64,000 nucleotides of DNA. It comes from Agreia sp. Leaf210 (GTDB taxonomy: Bacteria; Actinomycetota; Actinomycetes; Actinomycetales; Microbacteriaceae). Location: NCBI RefSeq assembly GCF_001421485.1, contig NZ_LMKK01000001.1:873717-937716 (forward strand), read 5' to 3'. Below are positions 42,257-51,128 of this stretch, piece after piece. The notes below the pieces were generated by a model. It ran no database searches. It had not been told where the DNA came from and saw only the letters and a list, made by a program, of their open reading frames with translations. Position 1 is the stretch's first letter; each line of letters opens with the position of its first letter. A program made the translations under genes and the position numbers.

Positions 42257-43276
42257 ATGACCCGTGGAGTAGCCGTCGTCACCGGAGGAACCGCCGGACT
42301 CGGCCGTGCCATCGTGAGGGAACTCGCCGATCGAGGTTGGGATGTGGCCGTGCTCGCGCGCGGCGAAGACGGTCTCGCCGGTGCCGTCTCCGATGTCACC
42401 ATCCGCGGGGGTCGTGCCCTCGGCATCAGCACGGATGTCGCGGATCGCGACGCCGTCGAATCTGCGGCCGACCGCGTGGAGACCGAACTCGGCCCCATCG
42501 AGCTGTGGGTCAACGACGCGATGGTCGGCGTCTTCGGCGACTTTCTCACCACCGAGCCCGCCGACTTCGAGCGCGCGACGCAGGTGAACTACTTCGGCTT
42601 CGTCAACGGAACCCGCGCGGCACTCTCGCGCATGGTCCCCCGCGAGCGCGGTCACGTGATCCAGATCGGATCCGCGCTGGCGCACCGGGGCATCCCCCTG
42701 CAGGCGGCCTACTGCGGAGCGAAGCACGCCGTGAAGGGCTTCACCGAGTCGGTCACCACCGAGCTCATCCATGCCAAGAGCCCGGTGCGCATCTCGACCG
42801 TCGACATGCCCGCGCTCAATACGATCCAGTTCAACTGGGTCAAGTCACAGTTGCCTCACCACCCGCAGCCCGTGCCACCGATCTACCAGCCGGAGGTCGG
42901 GGCCAAGGCCGTGGCCGACGTCGCGGATCACCCGCGCCGCCGCACCTGGGTGGGCGAGCCCACCATCAAGACCGTGCTGGGCAACCGCTTCGTCGCGGGC
43001 TGGCTCGACAACTACCTGGCGAAGGTCGGCTACGACGGGCAGCAGGCTCCCGAGAAGGTCGAGGCGATGCTGCCCAACAACCTCTACGAGCCCGCGTCGG
43101 GCGACAAGGGCGCGCGCGGAATCTTCGGCAGCGACGCGCGAAACGGAAGCCCGGCGACCTGGGCGATCGGCCACCGCAAGACGATGGCCGCGGCTGCGAT
43201 CGGCCTCGGAGGTGCGGCCGTGGGCGGCGCCGTCGTTGCGGTCACCGCTGTGGTCTCCCGCTTGCGTCGGTCGTAG
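42257..43276 (+). CDS. SDR-family oxidoreductase
   Basis: Short-chain dehydrogenase with a C-terminal extension, 339 residues from ATG 42257 (AAAGGA upstream). TGGTAGLGRA (NADP site), NDAMVG (degenerate NNAG), IGSALAHRG (Ser), YCGAKHA (Tyr-x3-Lys). The last 100 residues include a Gly/Ala hydrophobic helix near the C-terminus, so it may be membrane-attached. Its TAG stop is part of the -10-like hexamer of the next gene. Confidence 0.87.
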   Translation: MTRGVAVVTGGTAGLGRAIVRELADRGWDVAVLARGEDGLAGAVSDVTIRGGRALGISTDVADRDAVESAADRVETELGPIELWVNDAMVGVFGDFLTTEPADFERATQVNYFGFVNGTRAALSRMVPRERGHVIQIGSALAHRGIPLQAAYCGAKHAVKGFTESVTTELIHAKSPVRISTVDMPALNTIQFNWVKSQLPHHPQPVPPIYQPEVGAKAVADVADHPRRRTWVGEPTIKTVLGNRFVAGWLDNYLAKVGYDGQQAPEKVEAMLPNNLYEPASGDKGARGIFGSDARNGSPATWAIGHRKTMAAAAIGLGGAAVGGAVVAVTAVVSRLRRS

Positions 43277-43286
43277 GCTGGGCCGC

Positions 43287-44735
43287 ATGAGCGAAGTGGA
43301 TGCGGTCGTCGTCGGCTCCGGGCCCAACGGTCTTGCCGCGGCCGTGACCCTGGCCCGTGCCGGGCTATCGGTGCGGGTCTACGAGAAGAACTCGACGATC
43401 GGCGGGGGCGCTCGCACGAAAGAGCTGACGCTTCCCGGCTTTCTGCACGACGTCTGCTCCGCCGTTCATCCCATGGCCCTGGCCTCGGGATTCTTCCAGC
43501 GCTTCGGCTTGCAGCAGCGCATCGAGCTGGTACTTCCCGAGGTGTCGTACGGGCATCCGCTCGACGGCGGACGCGCCGGAATCGCGTACCACGACCTCGC
43601 CCGCACGGTCGCAGCGCTCGGCCGCGACGGCGCCGCGTTCCACTCGCTGATGGCGCCGCTCGTGCAGCGCGCCGACCAGGTGGCACGGCTCGCGGGCTCC
43701 AATCTGCTCATGGCTCCGCGTCAGCCCATCACGGCCGCACTCTTCGGCCTGCGGGTGCTCGAGCAGGGCCTGCCCACCTGGAACGCCCGTTTCCAGGGCG
43801 ATGTCGCGCCCGCCATGCTGGCCGGCGTCGCGGCCCACGCCATCCGGCCCATGCCCAGTCCGGTCACCGCGGCAGCCGCGCTGAGCCTCGGCAGCTACGC
43901 GCACGGTCGCGGCTGGCCCGTGCCGGTCGGCGGCAGCCAGGCGATCGTGGACGCGATGGCCGACGATCTCGTGGCGCACGGCGGGCAGATCGAGACGGAT
44001 GCCGGCATCCGGTCGCTCGATCAGCTGCCGTCGTCGACGGCCGTGCTCTTCGACACGACACCGCGCGCGGTGGCCGACATCGCGGGCCGACGCCTGCCCA
44101 CGCTCTACACGAAGGCGCTGCGCGAGTTCAGCTACGGCAACGGCGTGGCCAAGGTCGACTTCGCCCTGTCGGGACCTGTGCCCTGGACGAACGCCGAGCT
44201 GCACAAGGCGGGCACCGTGCACGTCGGTGGAACTCGCGCCGAGATCGCCGCGTCCGAGGCCGAGGTCGCTTCGGGGCGGCACACCTCGAATCCCTACGTG
44301 CTCGTCGCGCAGCCGTCGAGCTTCGACTCGACGCGCGCGCCCGAGGGAAAGCACGTGCTCTGGGCGTACACGCACGTTCCGAAGGACTCGTCGATCGATC
44401 AGACCGAGCCCATCATCACGCAGATGGAGCGCTTCGCTCCGGGGTTCCGCGACCTCATCCTCGGCTCGGCGAGCATGACCGCGCGCGACATGGAGAACTA
44501 CAACCCGAACTACATCGGTGGCGACATCGCAGCCGGCGCCGCCACCCTGGCCCAGCTGGTGCGCCGACCCGTGCTCTCGTTCGACCCCTGGCGCACTCCG
44601 GCGTCGGGAATCTACCTCTGCTCGTCGTCGACGCCCCCCGGCCCCGGCGTGCACGGACTCGCCGGCTGGTACGCCGCGAAGAGCGCTCTGAAGCACAGCT
44701 TCGGAATCAGGTCGACCCCGTCGCTGGCTCCCTGA
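43287..44735 (+). CDS. FAD-dependent oxidoreductase, phytoene desaturase-like
   Basis: 482 residues. ATG 43287 is used: VVVGSGPNGLAAAVTLARAG is the FAD Rossmann motif, followed by ARTKELTLPGFLHDVCSAVHPM; C-terminal GIYLCSSSTPPGPGVHGLAGWYAA is the second FAD signature. Similar to NAD(P)/FAD enzymes of the carotenoid/retinoid saturase group; substrate unknown. The long frame 5' of it is antisense noise. Follows the SDR by 10 nt. Confidence 0.87.
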   Translation: MSEVDAVVVGSGPNGLAAAVTLARAGLSVRVYEKNSTIGGGARTKELTLPGFLHDVCSAVHPMALASGFFQRFGLQQRIELVLPEVSYGHPLDGGRAGIAYHDLARTVAALGRDGAAFHSLMAPLVQRADQVARLAGSNLLMAPRQPITAALFGLRVLEQGLPTWNARFQGDVAPAMLAGVAAHAIRPMPSPVTAAAALSLGSYAHGRGWPVPVGGSQAIVDAMADDLVAHGGQIETDAGIRSLDQLPSSTAVLFDTTPRAVADIAGRRLPTLYTKALREFSYGNGVAKVDFALSGPVPWTNAELHKAGTVHVGGTRAEIAASEAEVASGRHTSNPYVLVAQPSSFDSTRAPEGKHVLWAYTHVPKDSSIDQTEPIITQMERFAPGFRDLILGSASMTARDMENYNPNYIGGDIAAGAATLAQLVRRPVLSFDPWRTPASGIYLCSSSTPPGPGVHGLAGWYAAKSALKHSFGIRSTPSLAP

Positions 44736-44762
44736 CCTCGAGGGCCGTGCCCGGTCGGCGGC

Positions 44763-45473
44763 TCAGGCCGGGATCGCGTCGAGTTCGGAGACGGCTTCGG
44801 CGGCGGGAACCGCGCCGGCGGCGGCCGCCGTGTCGTGACGGCGTAGGGTGCGGCTGATCTTGCGCACCTCGTGGCGGGCCATGCGCTCCAGCGTCGAGTC
44901 GGGGTGCGCGCGGCGCACGTCTTCGAGAGCCTCGACGGTCAGCTGGGGCCCCACCACGCGACGCAGTGCGTACATGGCCTGCTGCGCGACGTCGACGTCG
45001 TGCACGAGCTCGCGTAACACGCGCTCGGTCTCGGGGGCGCGACGGAAGCGCGGCAGTCCGAGCACGACCTGCTGCCGATTCATGCCGTAGCCCGTGTCTG
45101 CGGCGATAGCGAGAATCACAGACGCTGCGCTCAGCGGCGCCGCGTTCACGAGCGCCTCGCCGAGTTGCCATCCGACGCGTCCGCGTCGAACCGCACCCCA
45201 CTCGACGAACGACGCGTGCAGCGCCTCGAACGCCACCGGCCGCGCCGCGGGGTTCTTGAGGTGCAGGGCGACGGTCTCGATGACTCCGGGATCGGAGAGC
45301 CGGGGCAGAACGTCGATCAGCACGGGCGTGGCCGCCTTGGAATCGAACGAGGAGGTATCGAAGTAGCGGCGGTCGTTGACGAAGCGACCGAAATCTTCTG
45401 CGCCCGCGACCGAACGGTCGGCGAGAAGACGGCGCACCAGGGCGCGCTCATCGGTGGTCGAAACGACGGACAT
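44763..45473 (-). CDS. HEAT-repeat-like hypothetical protein
   Basis: 236 residues from ATG 45473. Helical repeats of 30-35 residues: DPGVIETVALHLKNPAARPVA, then LVHDVDVAQQAMYALRRVVG and HPDSTLERMARHEVRKI. Probable protein-interaction scaffold; no partner obvious. TATCCT lies six nt before the start, a leaderless arrangement. Confidence 0.68.
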   Translation of the reverse strand: MSVVSTTDERALVRRLLADRSVAGAEDFGRFVNDRRYFDTSSFDSKAATPVLIDVLPRLSDPGVIETVALHLKNPAARPVAFEALHASFVEWGAVRRGRVGWQLGEALVNAAPLSAASVILAIAADTGYGMNRQQVVLGLPRFRRAPETERVLRELVHDVDVAQQAMYALRRVVGPQLTVEALEDVRRAHPDSTLERMARHEVRKISRTLRRHDTAAAAGAVPAAEAVSELDAIPA

Positions 45474-45642
45474 ACGAGCAGGATACATCCGATAGCTGAG
45501 GATTTATCGACACGCGTGTCTCATCGTTCGATATCTCGTTGCATCGAGGGCCTGAGGGTCGTGTCGAGGCGGCATGACGGCTGCTCGCACCTTCGCGGCA
45601 ACCCGTTCCACGGCACAGCCGCCGTCGCGAGACAATGGAGTC

Positions 45643-46827
45643 ATGAGCGAGATCGTCGACAGCCCAGGGCAGAGCACTGCAGACACCGACGAGTCCCAAC
45701 TCATCTCGCTTCTGCGGCGACTCGTCGAGATCGATTCGTCGAATCCCGACCTCGGCAGCACGGGCCGCGGAGAGGCGGCCGTCGCCGACTTCATCACCGA
45801 ATGGCTGGCGCCCCATGGATGCGACATCGCACGACTCGAGGCAACGCCCGGTCGTCCGTCGATCGTGGCGACCTGGCGCGGGTCGGGCGGAGGCCGGTCG
45901 CTGATGCTCAACGGGCACATCGACACCGTCTCGCTCGACAGCTACGACGGCGACGGCCTCGCCCCGGTGATCCGCGACGGCTCGATGTTCGGTCGCGGCA
46001 GCTACGACATGAAGTCGGGAATCGCCGCCATGATGGTAGCCGCTGCCGCAGCCGCAGAGCGACCGCACCGCGGCGATATCGTGCTCGCCCTCGTCGCCGA
46101 CGAGGAGTTCGAGAGCGCCGGCACCGTCGAGGTGCTGAAGCAGTTCACCGCAGACGGCGCCATCGTCGTCGAACCGAGCGACGGCGAGGTCACCCTCGCA
46201 CACCGCGGTCTCGTGTGGCTCGACGTCGTCATCACGGGCCGTGCCGCCCACGGCTCCCGCCCCGACCTCGGCCGCGACGCGATCGTTCAGGCGGGCCGCT
46301 TTCTCGCCCGTCTCGGCGACCTGGCGCACGAGCTCACGACCCGGCCCGAGCATCCGTTTCTCGGCGCGGCCAACGTGCACGCGTCTCTCGTGCGCGGCGG
46401 CGTCGAGATGTCGAGCTACCCGGCCGAGTGCACCATCGGCATCGAGTGGCGCACGCTGCCCGGGCAGGATCTCGACACGATCGTCGGCGAGATCGACGCA
46501 CTCCTGGTCGCGGTGTCGGCCGAGCATCCGGGGTTCACGTACCGCATCGTGCCGGGACTCACCGAGCCGCCGTTCGAGGCCGACCGTTCGTCGGCCGTCG
46601 TGCGGAGTGTGCTTGCGAACGTCGAGGCCGTCACCGGCAAGCCGCCCGTTCTGCGGGGCGAGCCCTTCTGGACCGATTGCGCCCTGCTGGCCGAGGCCGG
46701 CATCCCCGCTGTGCTCTTCGGAGTGACCGGGGGCGGAGCACACGCGGCCAGCGAATGGGTCGACCTGGCATCGGTCGAGACGGTCGCGAAGGTGCTCGAG
46801 CGCACCATCGACGACTTCTGCGCCTAA
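45643..46827 (+). CDS. M20-family metallopeptidase / deacylase
   Basis: 394 residues, dizinc hydrolase of the ArgE/DapE/CPG2 type: LNGHIDTVS (first ligands), GRGSYDMKSGIAAM (bridging Asp), VADEEFESAGT (catalytic Glu and ligand), VVEPSD, and GGGAHAASEW (last His). The dimerisation domain lies about 180-300. Likely releases amino acids or acyl groups from peptides or N-acyl amino acids. ATG at 45643 follows GGAG and GACAAT. Confidence 0.88.
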   Translation: MSEIVDSPGQSTADTDESQLISLLRRLVEIDSSNPDLGSTGRGEAAVADFITEWLAPHGCDIARLEATPGRPSIVATWRGSGGGRSLMLNGHIDTVSLDSYDGDGLAPVIRDGSMFGRGSYDMKSGIAAMMVAAAAAAERPHRGDIVLALVADEEFESAGTVEVLKQFTADGAIVVEPSDGEVTLAHRGLVWLDVVITGRAAHGSRPDLGRDAIVQAGRFLARLGDLAHELTTRPEHPFLGAANVHASLVRGGVEMSSYPAECTIGIEWRTLPGQDLDTIVGEIDALLVAVSAEHPGFTYRIVPGLTEPPFEADRSSAVVRSVLANVEAVTGKPPVLRGEPFWTDCALLAEAGIPAVLFGVTGGGAHAASEWVDLASVETVAKVLERTIDDFCA

Positions 46828-46838
46828 GCCCTCGCGGC

Positions 46839-47528
46839 CTAGGCCAGCGGCTCGATCAACTCGGGGCCGTTGTTGCGCACGCTGTTGACCTGCTTCGACA
46901 CCTCGTAGTGCTCGAGCTCGTGCGCCACCTCGACCGATTCTGCGTCGAGCAGGTGCAGAAGCGCGTCGGCATCGAGGTCGGCGCCCAGCCAGTCGTCGTA
47001 ACCGTTCGGGGTGAGAAACGCCGGCATGCGGTCGTGCACCTCGCCGGGCGCGACGTGCGCGTCTCGGGTGATGATGGCCATCGAGATCACCCACCGATCG
47101 GGGTCGTCGTCGGGCTTCGTCTTGTCGCGCCAGGCCGAGACGATGCCGGCCATGGCCAGCGCCTGCCCGGGCGCATGGATGAAGTGCGGCTGCTTCGAGC
47201 CGTCCGGCAGGATCGTCCACTCGTAGTAGCCCGCCGCCGGAACGATACAGCGCTGCGTCTGGAATGCCCGCCGGTACATGCCCGAGGTCGCGACCGTCTC
47301 GATACGCGCGTTGATCGGCTGGGGCCGCTTCGTGAGGTCGGGGTACCAGCCGGGCACGAAGCCCCAACGCACCGCGTCGAGCTCACGGGGATGCTCCTTG
47401 CGCTGCCGAACGACCGCCACATCATCGGTCGGGGCCACGTTGTAGTTGTCTTCGAGGTCGGGCAGGTCGTGCATCAGGCCGGAGAGCAGGTCTGCCGAGG
47501 CCCTGGCCACCACAAATCGTCCACACAT
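46839..47528 (-). CDS. SRAP-domain protein (HMCES/YedK type)
   Basis: Cross-links to abasic sites in single-stranded DNA and protects replication. 229 residues with catalytic Cys2 (MCGRFVVAR), DNYNVAPTDD (Asn), PINARIETV, AAGYYEW (Glu) and VHDRMPAFL (His). TAGCTT is six nt before ATG, so leaderless. No SOS box recognised. Confidence 0.92.
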   Translation of the reverse strand: MCGRFVVARASADLLSGLMHDLPDLEDNYNVAPTDDVAVVRQRKEHPRELDAVRWGFVPGWYPDLTKRPQPINARIETVATSGMYRRAFQTQRCIVPAAGYYEWTILPDGSKQPHFIHAPGQALAMAGIVSAWRDKTKPDDDPDRWVISMAIITRDAHVAPGEVHDRMPAFLTPNGYDDWLGADLDADALLHLLDAESVEVAHELEHYEVSKQVNSVRNNGPELIEPLA

Positions 47529-47682
47529 GCGTCCAAGCTAGCCCCGAGCCTCCGACAGCGGAACGCCCGTTTTCAGGAGAATCGACGGTGCCGCGTACGA
47601 AAACCGCATAATCGGGGCGGTTTTCCTAAATTGGAGCGCGGCGGTCGGCAATAAATCCCTCGCTCAAGCGGTTGAGGCGCAC

Positions 47683-48774
47683 GTGAGCACAGCACTCCTC
47701 CGAGACACCCGCGTCGTCATCATCGGCGCCGGCCAGGCAGGGCTCTCCGTCGCCTTCCACCTGCGCCGCCTCGGGCTCGTCGCCGGCCGGGACTTCGTCG
47801 TCCTCGACCGCGGACCGCACGCCGGAGGCGCCTGGCAGTTCCGCTGGGAATCGCTGCGCCTCGACACCGCGCACAAGGTCGACGATCTTCCGGGCATGTC
47901 CGAACTCGGAATCAGCTTCTCGACCGCAGATCAATCGCTGCCGGCGCGCGAGGTGGTGAGCGACTACTACGGGCGCTACGAAGAGCACTTCGCCCTCGGA
48001 GTCGTGCGCCCCGTCGAGGTCACCGGCGTGTCGAAGATGCCCGATGGGCGCTACGAGGTGCAGACCGATCTCGGCCCCGTTCGCGCCGAGGTCATCGTGA
48101 ACGCCAGCGGAACCTGGGCGCGGCCGTTCCTCCCGTCGTATCCGGGGGCCGGCGCCTTCGCGGGCATCCAACTCTCGACCCCCGACTATAGGGCGGCGAG
48201 CGACCTCGCGGGCCTCGACGTCGTGGTGGTCGGTGGGGGAACCTCCGCCGTGGGGTTCCTGCTCGAGCTCGAGGGCGTCGCCGCCTCGACCACCTGGGTC
48301 ACACGCAGGCCCGTGGAGTTCACCATGGACGAGCATTCCAAGGTCGCCGCCGTCGAGCGTGCCGATGCGGCGGCCCGCGCGGGATTGCCGATTCCAAGCG
48401 TGTCGAGCGGCACCGGGCTGCCCGCGAGCGCTCGCAACGTCGCCGGCCGCGAGCGCGGCGTTCTCGTGGACCGGCCGATGTTCGCGTCGATCGAGATAGA
48501 CGGGGTGCGCTGGGCCGACGGCTCGTTCCAGCACGCCGATGCGATCATCTGGGCGACGGGATTTCGGGCAGAACTTGCCCACCTCGCACCGCTCCATCTG
48601 CGCGAGACAGGAGGCGGGGTAGCCGTCGAGAAGGGCAGGTCGCTGCGCGATCCGCACGTGTTTTTGGCGGGGTTCGGGCCGCAGGCGAGCACGATCGGCG
48701 CGAATCGAGCGGGTCGGGTCGTGGCCACTCAGGTGATGGATGCCCTGGCGGCCGCGAACGACCGCGGGGAATGA
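47683..48774 (+). CDS. FAD/NAD(P)-dependent monooxygenase-like protein
   Basis: 363 residues. FAD motif VVIIGAGQAGLSVAFHLRRLG, flavin contact GPHAGGAWQFRWESLRL, second dinucleotide motif VVVVGGGTSAVGFLLELEG and ATGFR near residue 287. Similar to flavoprotein monooxygenases and putative flavoprotein transporters (CzcO type). GTG start with GAGG upstream. Substrate unknown. Confidence 0.85.
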   Translation: MSTALLRDTRVVIIGAGQAGLSVAFHLRRLGLVAGRDFVVLDRGPHAGGAWQFRWESLRLDTAHKVDDLPGMSELGISFSTADQSLPAREVVSDYYGRYEEHFALGVVRPVEVTGVSKMPDGRYEVQTDLGPVRAEVIVNASGTWARPFLPSYPGAGAFAGIQLSTPDYRAASDLAGLDVVVVGGGTSAVGFLLELEGVAASTTWVTRRPVEFTMDEHSKVAAVERADAAARAGLPIPSVSSGTGLPASARNVAGRERGVLVDRPMFASIEIDGVRWADGSFQHADAIIWATGFRAELAHLAPLHLRETGGGVAVEKGRSLRDPHVFLAGFGPQASTIGANRAGRVVATQVMDALAAANDRGE

Positions 48775-48780
48775 CGCGGA

Positions 48781-49098
48781 CTAGGTCTGCGGACTCGTTC
48801 CGCCGGGCTCAGCGATCAGAACCATTCCGTTGGCGCTGTTCGCCGTCACCATGAGCGCCTCGATCCACGCGCGGTTCACGGGTGGCTGGCGGTTGCCGTA
48901 GAAACGGATGTGCAGGGGAATCGTCGGATGCATCCAAATGGAGCTGCGCCCGTTGCCTTCGTCGGAGTTGTGCTCCCAGTTGAAGAGGAAGGATTCTCCC
49001 CGTCGGAATTTGGCGTTGACCACGACGCGCATGTGCGCGAGCACACGATCGTCGATGTCGATTTCGAGGCCGGTCGGGCCGTAGATGAGTTTTCCCAC
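48781..49098 (-). CDS. DUF7882-type small protein
   Basis: 105 residues: MGKLIYGPTGLEIDIDDRVLAHMRVVVNAK then SFLFNWEH, IWMHPTIPLHIRFYG. I recall this as a family frequent in Microbacteriaceae with unknown function, sometimes wrongly named DNA ligase. GTG start; the MarR-type gene ends 17 nt upstream and an inverted repeat lies between them, suggesting regulation by that MarR. Confidence 0.75.
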   Translation of the reverse strand: MGKLIYGPTGLEIDIDDRVLAHMRVVVNAKFRRGESFLFNWEHNSDEGNGRSSIWMHPTIPLHIRFYGNRQPPVNRAWIEALMVTANSANGMVLIAEPGGTSPQT

Positions 49099-49099
49099 C

Positions 49100-49118
49100 T
49101 AGTTAGTTTATCTAGCTA
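49100..49118. promoter_or_regulatory. MarR-type inverted repeat
   Basis: TAGTTAG-TTTAT-CTAGCTA: seven-bp arms with one mismatch, two nt from the GTG of the DUF7882 gene and overlapping the MarR stop codon. TAG-rich inverted repeats are typical MarR sites. Confidence 0.45.
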
Positions 49119-49613
49119 TTTATCCGACTGCGACACCGCATCGCTCATTCGCTCGAGAAAGGCGGTGATGACCGTGGCCTCGGCCGGGTCGAGGCTCCGC
49201 GCGACGGCCATCATGCGGTGATGCATGTCGCCGAACACCTCGCCCATGTCGGAATGGGTCATGGGCGTTGCGACCAGCACCACGGCGCGTCCGTCGCTCG
49301 GATGCTTGGTGCGGCTCAGATGCCCGCTCGCGACCAATCGGTCGACGAGCACGGTCGTGGATGCCGACGAGATGCCGAGGTGGCCGGCTAGGTCTTTCGG
49401 ACTCACCGCCCGCGAATCGCGCTCGGCATTCACCACGAAGCGAAGCGCCGTGATGTCGGTCTCATTCAGACGCAGCGCTGCGCGAGTTCGACGGCGCATC
49501 GCCATCTCTGCCACCCGGTAGCGGCGGAGGGCATTGAGCGCATCGACACCGGTCTTCAGCTCGGTATCGTCGCCATACCAATAGCCCGAAGCACGCACCT
49601 CCGCCGATTCCAT
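49116..49613 (-). CDS. MarR-family transcriptional regulator
   Basis: 165 residues, winged helix: LNETDITALRFVVNAE, DLAGHLGISSASTTVLVDRLVASGHLSR (recognition helix), then wing HPSDGRAVVLVATP. Likely represses itself and the DUF7882 gene. TAGAAT (49620-49625) lies six nt before the ATG, so the mRNA is leaderless. Confidence 0.87.
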   Translation of the reverse strand: MESAEVRASGYWYGDDTELKTGVDALNALRRYRVAEMAMRRRTRAALRLNETDITALRFVVNAERDSRAVSPKDLAGHLGISSASTTVLVDRLVASGHLSRTKHPSDGRAVVLVATPMTHSDMGEVFGDMHHRMMAVARSLDPAEATVITAFLERMSDAVSQSDK

Positions 49614-49619
49614 GCATTG

Positions 49620-49625
49620 ATTCTA
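49620..49625 (-). promoter_or_regulatory. -10 element of the MarR gene
   Basis: TAGAAT, followed by CAATGC and ATG. Leaderless layout. Confidence 0.5.
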
Positions 49626-49662
49626 CGGCGAGGTTGCTAGGCGAACTAAGTATCTCTCATTC

Positions 49663-49684
49663 TTCTCGGACAGGTGTCCGAGAA
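49663..49684 (+). promoter_or_regulatory. Operator-like palindrome of the TetR gene
   Basis: Perfect inverted repeat with ten-bp arms and two-nt centre (core TCTCGGACAGGTGTCCGAGA). It covers the -35 position of the TAGACT promoter at 49692, so binding would block transcription; probable autoregulation. Confidence 0.65.
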
Positions 49685-49691
49685 ATCGTGA

Positions 49692-49697
49692 TAGACT
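49692..49697 (+). promoter_or_regulatory. -10 element of the TetR gene
   Basis: TAGACT, six nt before ATG 49704; leaderless layout. Confidence 0.5.
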
Positions 49698-49703
49698 GCC
49701 CTG

Positions 49704-50306
49704 ATGTCAACTGTTCGGAGTGCTGTAATGCCCGACAGTTTTCGATCTTCCTCCGAGGCTCCGGCCGACCCGAGAGCGGCACGCACCCGGCAGGGAATCC
49801 TGGCCGCGGTCGCACGGCTCCACTCCGCCGATTCCGGCGACATCTCTGTCAGCGACATCGTGCGCGAGGCGAAGATCAGCCGCAGCTCGTTCTACGCGCA
49901 CTTCTCGAGCCTCGACGACCTCGCGGTCGCTCTGCTTCGGCAGGAGCTCGCCAGCGTCGCCGCGCCAAACCCGGATGAGCCCGACTCCGCAGCCAGCCTT
50001 CGCGAGAGCTACACCCGTCTCGTGCAGCACTTCGCCCAACGGGAGTCGCTCTACTCTCACGCTCTCGGCCTCCCACTCTCTCGACGAGCGTTCGACGAGG
50101 TGATCGCGGCATACGCCGAGCAGGTGCTGGCGTCGTTCGACGCGCCCGCCTCCGGGGCCTCCGCCATCCGGGCGCGTCTTGCCGCGACCTACGTCGCCGG
50201 CGGCACCGTGAGCCTGCTCAGCGCCTGGGTAGCCGATCACCACGACATCAGCGAAGACGAGCTGGTCGACCAACTCATCGACCTGCTGCCCTCCTGGCTC
50301 ACCTGA
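49704..50306 (+). CDS. TetR-family transcriptional regulator
   Basis: 200 residues. N-terminal DNA-binding domain: RTRQGILAAVARLHSADSGDISVSDIV, REAKISRSSFYAHFSSLDDL (helix-turn-helix). C-terminal ligand domain about 85-195 with DELVDQLIDLLPSWL. ATG 49704 is used; a downstream ATG (residue 9) is possible. Upstream palindrome indicates autoregulation. Target genes and ligand unknown; CarD follows on the same strand. Confidence 0.88.
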   Translation: MSTVRSAVMPDSFRSSSEAPADPRAARTRQGILAAVARLHSADSGDISVSDIVREAKISRSSFYAHFSSLDDLAVALLRQELASVAAPNPDEPDSAASLRESYTRLVQHFAQRESLYSHALGLPLSRRAFDEVIAAYAEQVLASFDAPASGASAIRARLAATYVAGGTVSLLSAWVADHHDISEDELVDQLIDLLPSWLT

Positions 50307-50389
50307 CTCCTCGAGTCTGACCTCCGGTCAGCGCTCACCTCAGATCTCACCTCCACACACCACGTCACATAGAAAAGAGAAGCCCAGCC

Positions 50390-50881
50390 GTGAAATTCGA
50401 TATTGGAGAGACCCTCGTCTACCCGCACCACGGAGCGGTCACCATCACGGAACTCGAGACCAAGAAGGTCAAGGGCGAAGACAAGCGCTACATGACGCTG
50501 CGGGTGCACACGAGCGATCTCATCATCAAGCTTCCGATCGACAACGTCGAACTCGTCGGAGTGCGTGACGTGATCGACGCCGCCGGTGTCGACGAGGTCT
50601 TCGCCGTTCTGCAGAACGACTTCGTCGAGGAGCCCGGCAACTGGTCGCGTCGCTACAAGGCGAACCAGGAGAAGATGGCCTCGGGCAGCGTGCACCGTGT
50701 CGCCGAGGTCGTTCGCGACCTGTGGCGTCGCGAGCAGGCTCAGGGCGTCTCGGCCGGCGAGAAGCGACTGCTGCTCAAGGCTCGACAGGTGCTCATCTCA
50801 GAGCTGGCACTCGCGCGCCGGGTCAGCGACGAAGACGCATCGCTGCTGCTCGACGAGGTGCTGAACGCGGTCGTCGTCTAA
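50390..50881 (+). CDS. carD: CarD-family RNA-polymerase-binding regulator
   Basis: Binds the RNA polymerase beta subunit and stabilises open complexes at rRNA and housekeeping promoters. 163 residues: Tudor-like N-domain (MKFDIGETLVYPHHGAVTIT), DNVELVGVRDVI, then helical DNA-binding domain with NWSRRYKANQEKM and LLLKARQVLISELALARRVS. GTG start with AGAGAAG upstream. A hairpin follows. Confidence 0.95.
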   Translation: MKFDIGETLVYPHHGAVTITELETKKVKGEDKRYMTLRVHTSDLIIKLPIDNVELVGVRDVIDAAGVDEVFAVLQNDFVEEPGNWSRRYKANQEKMASGSVHRVAEVVRDLWRREQAQGVSAGEKRLLLKARQVLISELALARRVSDEDASLLLDEVLNAVVV

Positions 50882-50913
50882 ACTTTCGCAGCCCCTCGTA
50901 TCGAGGAAAGCGT

Positions 50914-50970
50914 GGCAGAGGCCGACCGGTCCCCCCGGACCAGATCCCCACATCCCTGTCGGCCTCTGCC
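50914..50970 (+). terminator. CarD terminator
   Basis: 13-bp perfect arms GGCAGAGGCCGAC / GTCGGCCTCTGCC with a 31-nt loop that includes an inner GGTCC/GGACC stem. No U tract. Confidence 0.6.
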
Positions 50971-51081
50971 TATTAGCTCAAGTTAGACATTTCTGAGAGC
51001 GGTTGCAACGTGACGATGTCTCACGTTACGTCGCGAGTCGCTGTGTGGGCCCAACGACGGGTATCCGGCGTCTTAAAAAGA

Positions 51082-51118
51082 GAAGCGGGCCCGGGGTGCT
51101 GCACCCCGGGCCCGCTTC
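51082..51118 (-). terminator. Intrinsic terminator of the lipoprotein gene
   Basis: 18-bp perfect arms around a single central base (51082-51099 and 51101-51118); on the minus strand a run of five T follows. A strong terminator. Confidence 0.85.
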
Positions 51119-51128
51119 GTCGATCGTG

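Noticed and set aside
45165-47654. 829-codon plus ORF and a 639-codon minus ORF over the M20 and SRAP genes
   Set aside because: Both are off-frame shadows of genes with catalytic motifs.
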